Origin: Planctomycetes bacterium RBG_16_43_13
GTDB lineage: Bacteria > Planctomycetota > MHYJ01
Length of the DNA stretch: 5,766 nt
Reading direction: 5' to 3'
NCBI GenBank assembly: GCA_001828445.1
Contig: MHYJ01000082.1
Span: forward strand, 1-5,766
Shown here: one piece after another, positions 1 through 5,766 of the stretch
Numbering within the stretch: the stretch's first letter is position 1
Layout of the letters: each line of letters starts with the position of its first letter
Program-made: the position numbers and the translations under genes
Notes under the pieces: model-generated
What the model saw: the letters and a program-made list of their open reading frames with translations, nothing else
What the model was told of the DNA's origin: nothing
Databases searched by the model: none

Positions 1-1662
1 CAGGCGGTATATACAGCGACAGGGCTAACGAACACGACACACACATTAAAGGTTGAGAATAAACAATTTTCTTCAGGGTATTATACCTGGTATCAGTGGA
101 TATTGATAGACAAGTTTGAGGTAACTGCACCAGCGGTAGATACCACACCGCCAGTAACTGCACCCATCGCCATCGCTCCTTCCATAATATATAACAACAC
201 AGTATTTCCCACTTCTGAGAATATAGTAGTTACAGCTACTGCGAGTGATGAAAATACAGGAGGGAGCAATATAAAGAAGGTAGAGATGTCGCTTGATGAC
301 CCTACTTTCGAGATATTTACTCCTATTCAGATGTCTGCGGTGGATGGGAATTTTGATAGCCCTACCGAGAATGTAACTGCCAATTTAAGTATCGCTGGGA
401 AAGACCCCGGGGTGCACAGAATCTACATCAGGGCGACTGATTCTGCTACACCTAATAATACAGAAAGCCCACCCGCGACTTTTGTATTTTTCCAAGATAA
501 TACAGAGCCAGTAATAAAAATACAATCACCTAAAAATGGCGATAAGATCCCTCTATCAGGGCAAATTACGACGAGTTGGACGGTAGAGGACCCAGATTCA
601 CCTATACAAACAGTTAGTGCTTTTTTAGATGGGGAAGAGCCAGTGAATGGTAAGACATTTCCAGCTAAGGACCTTGGCTTAGGGACGTTTGCGTTAGAGA
701 TAATAGCTACAAGCGGAGCAACGAAAGCGGCGCTAAAGAACGTTACATTTATGGTAGTTATTGGAGAGCCGAAGGATTTGATAGATGCGATAAATGAATG
801 CGTGCAGGATGGTGCTATAAAGACGGACTTAATAAACAAGGTTAGTGGTGCCCACCCCGGCTCTTTACAAAGCAAGTTTACGGGACTTGACTATAAAGAG
901 GTGATAAACGGTTTACAAGCGATTAAGAATGGTATAAATGATGGCACTATACCTGTAAAGTCAGATGCCTGTAAAAAGGAGTTGTTAGAGTTGATTGACC
1001 AGTTGATAGGGTTTATTTTGGATAAGACAGGTGTAAATATAATATCCCAAAAAGGTCCAGCAGGAGATGGAGATCCTGATCCATTCGACCCTACTAATCC
1101 ACCTGATGAGATTAAAAAAGACCTTAAGAAAGAGGATGCCTTTACAAGATATGGAGTCAGCGTTACTATTAATCCTAAACAATTTCCTATACCTACAAGA
1201 CAAATAAATAGAAATCTGTTTGAAGGTATTGGGAGGGTAACAGAAGCAACAGTAGAGGTAAAATCCATTACAACCATATATTTACCTAATAATGCAGGTG
1301 ACGTATTAACAGCACACGAAGAAGGGCACAGGAAGGTGTCGGATGAGATAGTAAAACAATTAGGTAAAATAGTAGCTCAAAAAGAGTGCGTAGAGTTTTA
1401 TGCGGAATATAAAGCTACCGGTGGTCCTGATGCACAAGATGCAATTGATAAAGTTAATGCAAAGGTAAAGGAGAAAGCCGACCAAATATCAGGTGAGGTT
1501 ATCAGAATACTACTTGATATAATAAAAAAGGCACAAGATACCTTTGATAATGCAAGCAAAGATAATCAAGGCAGAGTATTAGGTGATAGGGCTTTCCAAG
1601 AACAACATGCACAAACTGCGATTACTAATGCAGTGCAGGAGTTCTTAAGCAAACAAAAATAG
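1..1662 (+). CDS. Large secreted multidomain protein with Ig-like, FIMAH-like and HEEGH metallopeptidase-like domains (5' partial)
   Basis: The frame is open from the first base, so the gene begins upstream and the TTG at 103 is not a credible start. Residues here count from base 1 (553 visible). Residues 1-41 resemble the last strands of a galactose-binding or CBM-like jelly roll (THTLKVENK, then WILIDKFEV). Residues 47-165 and 165-254 look like two Ig/cadherin-like beta domains, each opened by a D(T/N)(T)(P/E)P-type linker. Residues 257-340 are helical and resemble a FIMAH domain (DLIDAINECVQDGAIKTDLI). Residues 355-369 are an acidic Asp/Pro linker. The C-terminal domain (about 380-553) has HEEGH at 439-443, an HExxH zinc site followed by a long helix, resembling DUF922-type putative peptidases. 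Family knowledge suggests an extracytoplasmic zinc protease on an adhesion-like scaffold; activity is inference. No HExxHxxGxxH third ligand is seen, so metzincin membership is unlikely. The 2-bp gap to the next gene suggests co-expression. Confidence 0.8.
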   Translation, partial: QAVYTATGLTNTTHTLKVENKQFSSGYYTWYQWILIDKFEVTAPAVDTTPPVTAPIAIAPSIIYNNTVFPTSENIVVTATASDENTGGSNIKKVEMSLDDPTFEIFTPIQMSAVDGNFDSPTENVTANLSIAGKDPGVHRIYIRATDSATPNNTESPPATFVFFQDNTEPVIKIQSPKNGDKIPLSGQITTSWTVEDPDSPIQTVSAFLDGEEPVNGKTFPAKDLGLGTFALEIIATSGATKAALKNVTFMVVIGEPKDLIDAINECVQDGAIKTDLINKVSGAHPGSLQSKFTGLDYKEVINGLQAIKNGINDGTIPVKSDACKKELLELIDQLIGFILDKTGVNIISQKGPAGDGDPDPFDPTNPPDEIKKDLKKEDAFTRYGVSVTINPKQFPIPTRQINRNLFEGIGRVTEATVEVKSITTIYLPNNAGDVLTAHEEGHRKVSDEIVKQLGKIVAQKECVEFYAEYKATGGPDAQDAIDKVNAKVKEKADQISGEVIRILLDIIKKAQDTFDNASKDNQGRVLGDRAFQEQHAQTAITNAVQEFLSKQK

Positions 1663-1664
1663 TT

Positions 1665-2624
1665 ATGAGAAAGTATTTGAAAATCGTTCTGGCTTTAACC
1701 ATCTTAGTAGTTATAGCAATATCTATCTACCTTGCTATAAGTAAAGTAAGGAAGATAGAAGAGCCAAAAGATACATCTCAAAAGGTATCTAATACCCCCA
1801 AATCTACGGGACCGTCTGATGAGAAACCGACAACCGAAGAAATAAGGAGAAATGACACATCAAGCGAAGATATAGGAAATCCAGACGCAGGTGTATTACC
1901 TTGGGAGCTTAGCGATTTCCCTCATCACTTTGTATATTCTGGAACAGTTAAGATAAAGGAGAAATCTGGGGGTGTTCATATAATACTAAAAACTCCTAAA
2001 GGGATAACGTTAAAGCGTGATACTTACTTTATAGAAAATTATCCTAACAATGATTATGCTTTGCATATGTTTAATACTGATTACTACGATGAATGTCTGA
2101 ATACGATAAAAGATGCCTCAGAACCAAAAAAATATTTTGGTGGTACTCTTTGGGTATATAAGAATTATCCTTACAAAGATGATGACTATTGCTTAGTAAA
2201 TATCTCACCAGGCGCCAAAACATTGATTATAGAACCTAAAGTTGGTCTTGGTTTAAAGGCAGTTCAAGTTCCAATATACATAGATGAAGGTAGAATGACA
2301 GAAGCAGTAATAACTTTAGAGAAGGGCAAAAGTATTTCAGGGCAGGTGGTAGATACATTAGGCAACCCTGTAAGCAATAAGACAGTAAAAATAAAGGAAA
2401 GAATTTACCTATCAAATGTTGTTAAAAGATATGACGAACACTATTTCAACGCAGTAAAGGATTATTGGGATGTGTGTTACGAAATCGAAACAGACGCAGA
2501 GGGCAAACTTGAGCTTAGAGATTGTTTAGGAGACGGACCTATTAGAATTTTATATTCATCTAATGAAATTACTGCCTACCCCGGTGGCGAGCCCGTTCGC
2601 ATAGTCGTAAATCCGCAGAGATAG
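1665..2624 (+). CDS. Membrane-anchored protein with C-terminal carboxypeptidase-regulatory-like domain
   Basis: This 319-residue protein starts with two basic residues and a hydrophobic segment at about 5-26 (LKIVLALTILVVIAISIYLA) followed by KVRK, the pattern of an uncleaved signal anchor with the rest outside the cytoplasmic membrane. Residues 30-75 are a charged, Ser/Thr/Pro-rich linker. The middle (80-210) is beta-rich with no motif I recognise. Residues 216-315 resemble a carboxypeptidase regulatory-like (CarboxypepD_reg) beta sandwich: LEKGKSISGQVVDTLGNPVS, later TDAEGKLELRD. Four cysteines (144, 176, 271, 287) could form disulfides. The ATG lies 2 bp after the upstream stop and has no close Shine-Dalgarno; the nearest purine-rich run (GGAG, about 1638-1641) is some 24 bases away, so translational coupling to the HEEGH gene is likely. 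A partner role (anchor, substrate or inhibitor) is inferred only from position. Confidence 0.8.
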   Translation: MRKYLKIVLALTILVVIAISIYLAISKVRKIEEPKDTSQKVSNTPKSTGPSDEKPTTEEIRRNDTSSEDIGNPDAGVLPWELSDFPHHFVYSGTVKIKEKSGGVHIILKTPKGITLKRDTYFIENYPNNDYALHMFNTDYYDECLNTIKDASEPKKYFGGTLWVYKNYPYKDDDYCLVNISPGAKTLIIEPKVGLGLKAVQVPIYIDEGRMTEAVITLEKGKSISGQVVDTLGNPVSNKTVKIKERIYLSNVVKRYDEHYFNAVKDYWDVCYEIETDAEGKLELRDCLGDGPIRILYSSNEITAYPGGEPVRIVVNPQR

Positions 2625-2789
2625 TATTTTAATATGGCAAGGTGTTGACTTTTTCAACAATCTCATAATGGGAGAAGGGCTCCTTCAAATTGGGATAACT
2701 TCTCGAATTGTATAAATCCAAACATACTTAGAGGGTTTGATGCAAATAGCAATTTTCAACAGAAATATCCATTTGCAACGATTCATCTT
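2625..2789 (+). pseudogene. Coding-like remnant: probable lost 5' part of the downstream gene
   Basis: The frame of the 2790 gene stays open back to 2649 (47 codons) but contains no ATG, GTG or TTG; it is closed by TGA at 2646-2648. An ATG at 2634 in the same frame gives only four codons before that TGA. The translated stretch (SNWDNFSNCINPNILRGF, then NSNFQQKYPFATIH) looks protein-like and runs smoothly into the downstream product. The next frame (open 2611-2715) reads WQGVDFFNNLIMGEG and would join the main frame by a -1 shift near 2677-2680, giving MGEGAPSNWDNF. A nonsense or frameshift lesion, a sequencing error, or a recombination breakpoint right after the upstream gene would all explain this. 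A TGTTGA/TCAACA hairpin (2643-2659) spans the TGA but lacks a T-tract. Confidence 0.4.
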
Positions 2790-3344
2790 TTGCTATGTAT
2801 CATCGGTTTTCAAAGAGATGTCCGTATCCAAAGAGATGCAGTTGCGCCTTTGGTATATGCTGATGGCACATTCAAAAACCTGCTTAATTATCCTGAAAAC
2901 TGCATAAGCTGGTTAAAGTTTCTGAGGGCAAAAGATGAAGCAAATCCAACATATAGATTACTCGCCCCATTTGCCAGCCAAAGGATATCTACAATTATGC
3001 ACGATATGGAAAATATATTTAAGGAATTCAAAGGAATAAATGATGGCAAACGTGGTGGCGACAAGATTAAAATTGATACCATAGAAAGCGGTTCATTCCC
3101 AGAAGAAGTAACGACAAAAATATCCAAACTTATGGCTTTGTTATCTACTCTTACAGAATGGGAATATAAGCAAGAGAAATGGACGTTAAGTGGTTTAAGA
3201 GTTTACAACTTCTCAAAAGACATTATTGATGGGAATCTAAATAACAAAAACTACATAGAGATAATGGATAAAGAGCCATTATCCTTCGCTATCACTGCTA
3301 CAAAGAGGATGGAATATACTTTAGAAGAACCAGACAGTATCTAA
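2790..3344 (+). CDS. Unrecognised protein convergent with a DNA methyltransferase; possible restriction endonuclease, 5' end uncertain
   Basis: I do not recognise this family. From the TTG at 2790 it encodes 184 residues, but that start has no Shine-Dalgarno and lies inside a longer open frame, so the natural protein is probably longer at its N-terminus. It is a mixed, mostly helical soluble protein. Notable stretches are QRDVRIQRDAVAPLVYADG (residues 8-26; part of it is encoded by a 10-bp direct repeat at 2811-2820 and 2829-2838), PFASQRISTIMHDMENIFKE (60-79), IDTIESGSFPEEV (95-107) and the end of the domain at YNFSKDI (139-145). No signal peptide or membrane segment is evident. No clear PD-(D/E)xK, HNH or GIY-YIG motif is visible. 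Its TAA overlaps the methyltransferase stop by 4 bp, tail to tail. That layout is common for restriction-modification pairs, so an endonuclease role is a context-based guess, not a motif-based call. Confidence 0.6.
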   Translation: MLCIIGFQRDVRIQRDAVAPLVYADGTFKNLLNYPENCISWLKFLRAKDEANPTYRLLAPFASQRISTIMHDMENIFKEFKGINDGKRGGDKIKIDTIESGSFPEEVTTKISKLMALLSTLTEWEYKQEKWTLSGLRVYNFSKDIIDGNLNNKNYIEIMDKEPLSFAITATKRMEYTLEEPDSI

Positions 3345-4216
3345 AACAATGTCGGCTCTACTTTTGCAAGTCGCTTTTTAGCAAGGTCGCAGTATTCCTG
3401 TGATATATCAAATCCGATAAATTTCCTTTTCAACTGAACTGCCGATATTGCCGTTGTTCCGCTACCCATAAACGGGTCTAAGACGACACCTCCCTCTGGG
3501 CAGAAGCATTGAATAAAATCACAGGGCAACTTATCTGGGAATGTTGCTGGATGTAGATGTTTTAACTTTTCACCATCTCCACAGGTCTCATAAACCCAAA
3601 CTGTGCCGGGGCATTTTGTAGGGTTAATAGTTACCTTTCTTGAATTTAACGTCTTACCATTTGTTAATCGTGTAGCCGCACCAGTCATAGTAACACCAGC
3701 CCACTTAGAAGGAATCTTAATATTCTCTTTGTTGAAATATTGAGGTCTTTCTCCTTTAAGAAATACTGGCATATATTCATGGTCAACCCTGAACCTTTTA
3801 GTCCACCACGCACCCTCTGCGCCATATTTTTTATATATAAGACACTCGAATAGTTTAAACCCCACATTATCACACCAGTCTATTATTGTTCTGAAAGACG
3901 TAAGCGTCTTGCCAAAATTCTTCGTTTGGTCTTGGATAACCATAGCGGCAATACCGCCTTCCTTCAATACCCTAAATATCTCTTTTCCTGTTGCTGATAA
4001 ATCGACATTAAAACCATTATATGCCCTTATACCATCATAGGGCGGCGAGGTAACTACAAGGTCTATTGAATTAGAAGGGAGACCTTTCATTCCCTCCACA
4101 CAATCAATGCAGTATATTTTGTTAATTTCTAAATGACCAGACCTGTTATCCGTTTTCTCTTTTATGGCTTGCTCTTTATGGGTAAGATGCGTTCTTTCCT
4201 CTTGTAATGTTTCCAT
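3341..4216 (-). CDS. Beta-class SAM-dependent DNA methyltransferase (N4-cytosine or N6-adenine)
   Basis: The 291-residue product carries the amino-methyltransferase signatures in beta-class order. Catalytic motif IV TSPPYDG (56-62) comes first. Late in the protein come HPATFP (222-227), the SAM-binding motif I DPFMGSGTT (247-255) and GFDIS (268-272, motif II region). It transfers a methyl group from S-adenosylmethionine to an exocyclic amino group in a specific DNA site. TSPPY is typical of N4-cytosine enzymes, but some N6-adenine enzymes share it, so the base is unresolved. Residues about 60-220 between the motifs probably hold target recognition. The first 28 residues are a charged extension; the conserved fold begins at LEINKIYCIDCVEGM. 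The ATG at 4216 is the only good start but has no clear Shine-Dalgarno. The gene is convergent with the unknown gene, overlapping it by 4 bp, which suggests a restriction-modification pair; a solitary methylase is the alternative. Confidence 0.93.
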   Translation of the reverse strand: METLQEERTHLTHKEQAIKEKTDNRSGHLEINKIYCIDCVEGMKGLPSNSIDLVVTSPPYDGIRAYNGFNVDLSATGKEIFRVLKEGGIAAMVIQDQTKNFGKTLTSFRTIIDWCDNVGFKLFECLIYKKYGAEGAWWTKRFRVDHEYMPVFLKGERPQYFNKENIKIPSKWAGVTMTGAATRLTNGKTLNSRKVTINPTKCPGTVWVYETCGDGEKLKHLHPATFPDKLPCDFIQCFCPEGGVVLDPFMGSGTTAISAVQLKRKFIGFDISQEYCDLAKKRLAKVEPTLF

Positions 4217-4225
4217 ACATCTTTA

Positions 4226-4240
4226 ATTATATAGTGTCAA
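4226..4240 (-). promoter_or_regulatory. Promoter-like hexamers upstream of the methyltransferase
   Basis: Reading toward the methyltransferase, a perfect TTGACA (4235-4240) and a perfect TATAAT (4226-4231) are present but only 3 bp apart, so they cannot be one sigma70-type pair. Using TATAAT as the -10 would start the RNA almost at the ATG (4216), giving a leaderless or nearly leaderless message. Using TTGACA as the -35 would place the -10 over the start codon. The first option is more likely. Confidence 0.3.
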
Positions 4241-4254
4241 GTATTTTCTTCTTC

Positions 4255-4324
4255 GGCGGGCAATAGAACTTTCTAACAGGTCGGGCGGTAGTAAAAAACT
4301 AAAAAATCAAAGAGCATCCCGCCC
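4255..4324. repeat. Competing GC inverted repeats in the methyltransferase leader
   Basis: GGCGGG at 4255-4260 and GGGCGG at 4283-4288 can each pair with the single segment CCCGCCC at 4318-4324. The pairings are 6 bp and mutually exclusive, with loops of about 57 and 30 bases. In a transcript coming from purN toward the methyltransferase these would be alternative hairpins, with T-runs inside the shorter loop. The pairings are seen directly; a regulatory role is speculation. Confidence 0.35.
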
Positions 4325-4415
4325 CTATATAATCCATAGTAGCGGCATCCCGATTTATCGGCGCATTTTTTTCCTCTCACCTAATTTTGAGAATAATATA
4401 ATGTTATTTATCACT

Positions 4416-4452
4416 ATCCCCTACCTAAAATTTGGTGCGGGATTGTTTTTTT
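4416..4452 (+). terminator. Plus-oriented Rho-independent terminator-like hairpin
   Basis: ATCCC (4416-4420) pairs with GGGAT (4439-4443), and inside it ACC (4423-4425) pairs with GGT (4434-4436) around an 8-base AT loop. The hairpin is followed by TG and seven Ts (4446-4452). The T-run is correctly placed only for plus-strand transcription, and it overlaps the purN stop codon at 4451-4453. No plus-strand gene lies directly upstream, so it may block antisense transcription into purN or end a small plus-strand RNA. On the minus strand no T-run follows, so it does not obviously terminate purN. Confidence 0.45.
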
Positions 4453-5047
4453 AACTTCTATGTGCCATTTCCCCGCTAATCATCCTAATCGCCTCTGGGT
4501 ATGCGATGCACTCTTCCCTGAAGACCCGCTCTGCTAAAGTATCTGGTGTATCATTTGATAGAATAGGAATGCGTCTCTGGAGAATTATTTTCCCGTGGTC
4601 ATAGACGTTGTCAGCGAAGTGGACGGTGCATCCCGACTCCTTCGCACCATCCTTTAGCACCTGCTCGTGGACTTTTCTCCCGTAGAATCCCTTGCCGCCG
4701 AACTGCGGCAGGAGGGCAGGATGGATATTTATAATATGTCCCAAATATCTGTCAGGGATTTTGTAGAGGTGGATGAAGCCCGCCATCAGAACGAGGTCGG
4801 GTTTTGCGGTGTCGAGGTGACGTGTTATGGCATTAGAGAAATTCTCAACAGCACTGAATTGTTTTTTGGAGACGATTTTTGTGGGGATACCCTGCCGTTT
4901 AGCAATGTCTATACCTTTAGCATCCTCTACGCTGGAGATGACGAGGGGAATTTTTGCGGCGAGTTCGCCCCGTTCTATGCAGTCAATCAGATTTTGCAGT
5001 GTCCTGCCCGCGCCTGAGATGAGGACGGCTAAATTTATTGGTTTCAT
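4451..5047 (-). CDS. purN: Phosphoribosylglycinamide formyltransferase (PurN)
   Basis: PurN catalyses the third step of de novo purine synthesis in the cytoplasm, moving a formyl group from 10-formyltetrahydrofolate to GAR to give FGAR. The 198-residue length is normal for the family. The phosphate-binding N-terminus is LAVLISGAGRTLQNL (7-21). The active-site block HIINIHPALLP (104-114) supplies N107 and H109, and the aspartate of YDHGKI (D150) is the third catalytic residue. VHEQVLKDGAKESGCTVHF (126-144) and the C-terminal RVFREECIAYPEAIR are also family-like. The SGAGRT variant, in place of the common SGNGSN, together with the C-terminal block recalls planctomycete-type PurN (from memory). 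The ATG at 5047 lies 14 bp after the ileS stop with no strong Shine-Dalgarno, so co-transcription and coupling with ileS are likely. All catalytic residues are intact. Confidence 0.95.
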   Translation of the reverse strand: MKPINLAVLISGAGRTLQNLIDCIERGELAAKIPLVISSVEDAKGIDIAKRQGIPTKIVSKKQFSAVENFSNAITRHLDTAKPDLVLMAGFIHLYKIPDRYLGHIINIHPALLPQFGGKGFYGRKVHEQVLKDGAKESGCTVHFADNVYDHGKIILQRRIPILSNDTPDTLAERVFREECIAYPEAIRMISGEMAHRS

Positions 5048-5061
5048 ACTACAATTCTAAA

Positions 5062-5766
5062 CTACAGGGTTGCTACCACCTTCACGCATTTATCACAGAG
5101 GGTCGGATGATTTTTATCCCTGCCGACGCTTTCTCGGAGGTTCCAGCAACGTTCACACTTTTGATGCGGGGATTTTGAGACCTTGATTGCTAACCCCTTT
5201 ATGGCATTGCTCTCGATGGCGTCAGAGGGCTTGGTATCCACCACCTTCACATCAGAGACGATTAGTAACTCGGGTAGGTTGGTGGAATACTTTTTTAGGA
5301 TGTCTCCATCTGTGGAATATAGAGTAACGGTCGCCTCGAGGGAACTACCTATGATTTTGTCTGCTCGCAACTTCTCTAACTCTTTATATGCCTCTGCCCT
5401 AATGACGTATATGTCTTGGAAGTCAGAGCGTAGTTGAGCATTGTTCCATTTCTCGATGGGCTTAGGCCATTCGGCGAGTGCGACGTTTTCTTCTTTCTTG
5501 CCGGGGACATAGCCCCAAATTTCATCAGTGGTATGGCAGAGGATTGGGGCAAACATCTTCGTAAGGGCGGTCAATATTTCATATAGTGCCGTTTGGGCAG
5601 AGCGACGTTCGGGCGAATTTTTCCCAGCCGTGTAGAGACGGTCTTTTAGTATGGCGAAATATGTAGCGCTCATATTTACGACGCAAAAATTATAGAGAGC
5701 GTGATATGCCTTCGAGAGCTCGAAGTTATCGTAGAACTTTGTTACATCTGTGATGAGCAAGTTTAG
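5062..5766 (-). CDS. ileS: Isoleucyl-tRNA synthetase, C-terminal part (5' partial)
   Basis: The frame is open to the window edge, so only the last 234 residues of a roughly 900-plus-residue enzyme are visible; the TTG at 5760 is internal. IleS charges tRNA-Ile with isoleucine in the cytoplasm. The visible part covers the anticodon-binding helical domain (YHALYNFCVVNMSATYFAIL, LKDRLYTAGKNSPERRSAQT, FAPILCHTTDEIW), the KIIGSSLEA segment, and a C-terminal zinc finger: CERC at visible residues 204-207 and CDKC at 224-227, followed by KVVATL at the end. This Cys4 finger is typical of bacterial-type IleS and tells it apart from the valyl and leucyl enzymes. The catalytic HIGH and KMSKS motifs lie outside the window. 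purN follows 14 bp downstream on the same strand. Confidence 0.96.
   Translation of the reverse strand, partial: LNLLITDVTKFYDNFELSKAYHALYNFCVVNMSATYFAILKDRLYTAGKNSPERRSAQTALYEILTALTKMFAPILCHTTDEIWGYVPGKKEENVALAEWPKPIEKWNNAQLRSDFQDIYVIRAEAYKELEKLRADKIIGSSLEATVTLYSTDGDILKKYSTNLPELLIVSDVKVVDTKPSDAIESNAIKGLAIKVSKSPHQKCERCWNLRESVGRDKNHPTLCDKCVKVVATL

Larger units (their letters stand above)
4217..4450. other. Intergenic region between the methyltransferase and purN
   Basis: This 234-bp stretch has no convincing open reading frame on either strand. It contains the promoter-like hexamers near the methyltransferase start, GC-rich inverted repeats within an A/T-rich background (4255-4324), an 8-bp direct repeat GCATCCCG at 4314-4321 and 4345-4352, a weak CCGA/TCGG hairpin (4350-4361) followed by T7 (4366-4372), and a stronger terminator-like hairpin at its purN end. 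The region marks the change from AT-rich to more GC-rich DNA. Confidence 0.6.

Noticed and set aside
423..1277. Long minus-strand open frames opposite the large surface-protein gene
   Set aside because: They lie wholly inside a well-supported plus-strand gene with recognisable domains, and their translations show no family features.
2646..2648. TGA reassigned as a sense codon
   Set aside because: The other genes in the window are intact without internal TGA, so there is no support for a changed genetic code.
2634..2659. ATG-GCA-AGG-TGT-TGA followed by a 6-bp hairpin, as a possible selenocysteine codon with SECIS
   Set aside because: The hairpin overlaps the TGA, has a tiny 5-base T-rich loop and lacks the expected bacterial SECIS shape. 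No selenoprotein family is recognisable.
2643..2660. Terminator after the membrane-anchored gene
   Set aside because: The stem is 6 bp and AT-rich, and no T-tract follows it; the Ts are in the loop.
4226..4240. TTGACA and TATAAT as one sigma70 promoter
   Set aside because: They are 3 bp apart instead of about 17, so they cannot act together.
4350..4372. CCGA/TCGG hairpin with T7 as a firm terminator
   Set aside because: The stem is only 4 bp with a mismatch outside it; it is mentioned only as a weak element of the intergenic region.
4667..5437. Plus-strand open frames over purN and ileS
   Set aside because: They are antisense to intact, strongly conserved genes and have no recognisable product.

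Overview
The window looks like bacterial chromosomal DNA with an AT-rich accessory block (about 1-4450) next to a more GC-rich housekeeping block (about 4451-5766). The PurN homologue carries motifs I associate from memory with Planctomycetota-type PurN: SGAGRTLQNL near the N-terminus, YGRKVHEQVL in the middle and FREECIAYPEAIR near the C-terminus. The weak or absent Shine-Dalgarno sequences fit that lineage. A moderately low-GC planctomycete is my best guess, but two partly visible housekeeping genes do not prove it.

Layout. Bases 1-1662 (+) are the 3' part of a large secreted or surface protein. Its order is a galactose-binding-like tail, two Ig-like domains, a FIMAH-like helical domain, an acidic proline-rich linker, and a C-terminal domain with an HEEGH (HExxH) zinc-peptidase motif. 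Two bases later starts a 319-residue membrane-anchored protein (1665-2624, +) with a C-terminal carboxypeptidase-regulatory-like beta domain. The two are probably made from one transcript and act outside the cytoplasmic membrane. Next is an unrecognised gene (2790-3344, +). Its reading frame stays open upstream to 2649 without a start codon, so its 5' end looks broken or misread. It meets a beta-class SAM-dependent DNA methyltransferase (3341-4216, -) tail to tail, with a 4-bp overlap of the stop codons. That arrangement raises the possibility of a small restriction-modification pair, with the unknown gene as the damaged or unrecognised partner.

A 234-bp non-coding stretch (4217-4450) follows. 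It holds promoter-like elements for the methyltransferase, two mutually exclusive inverted repeats, and a plus-oriented terminator-like hairpin that runs into the purN stop codon. On the minus strand, the 3' end of ileS (5062-5766) is followed after 14 bp by purN (4451-5047), probably one operon of translation and purine-synthesis genes.

No RNA genes, CRISPR arrays or insertion sequences were seen. The points most worth a second look are the HEEGH protein with its anchored partner, the convergent unknown-gene/methyltransferase pair with its disrupted 5' end, and the composition boundary near 4450.
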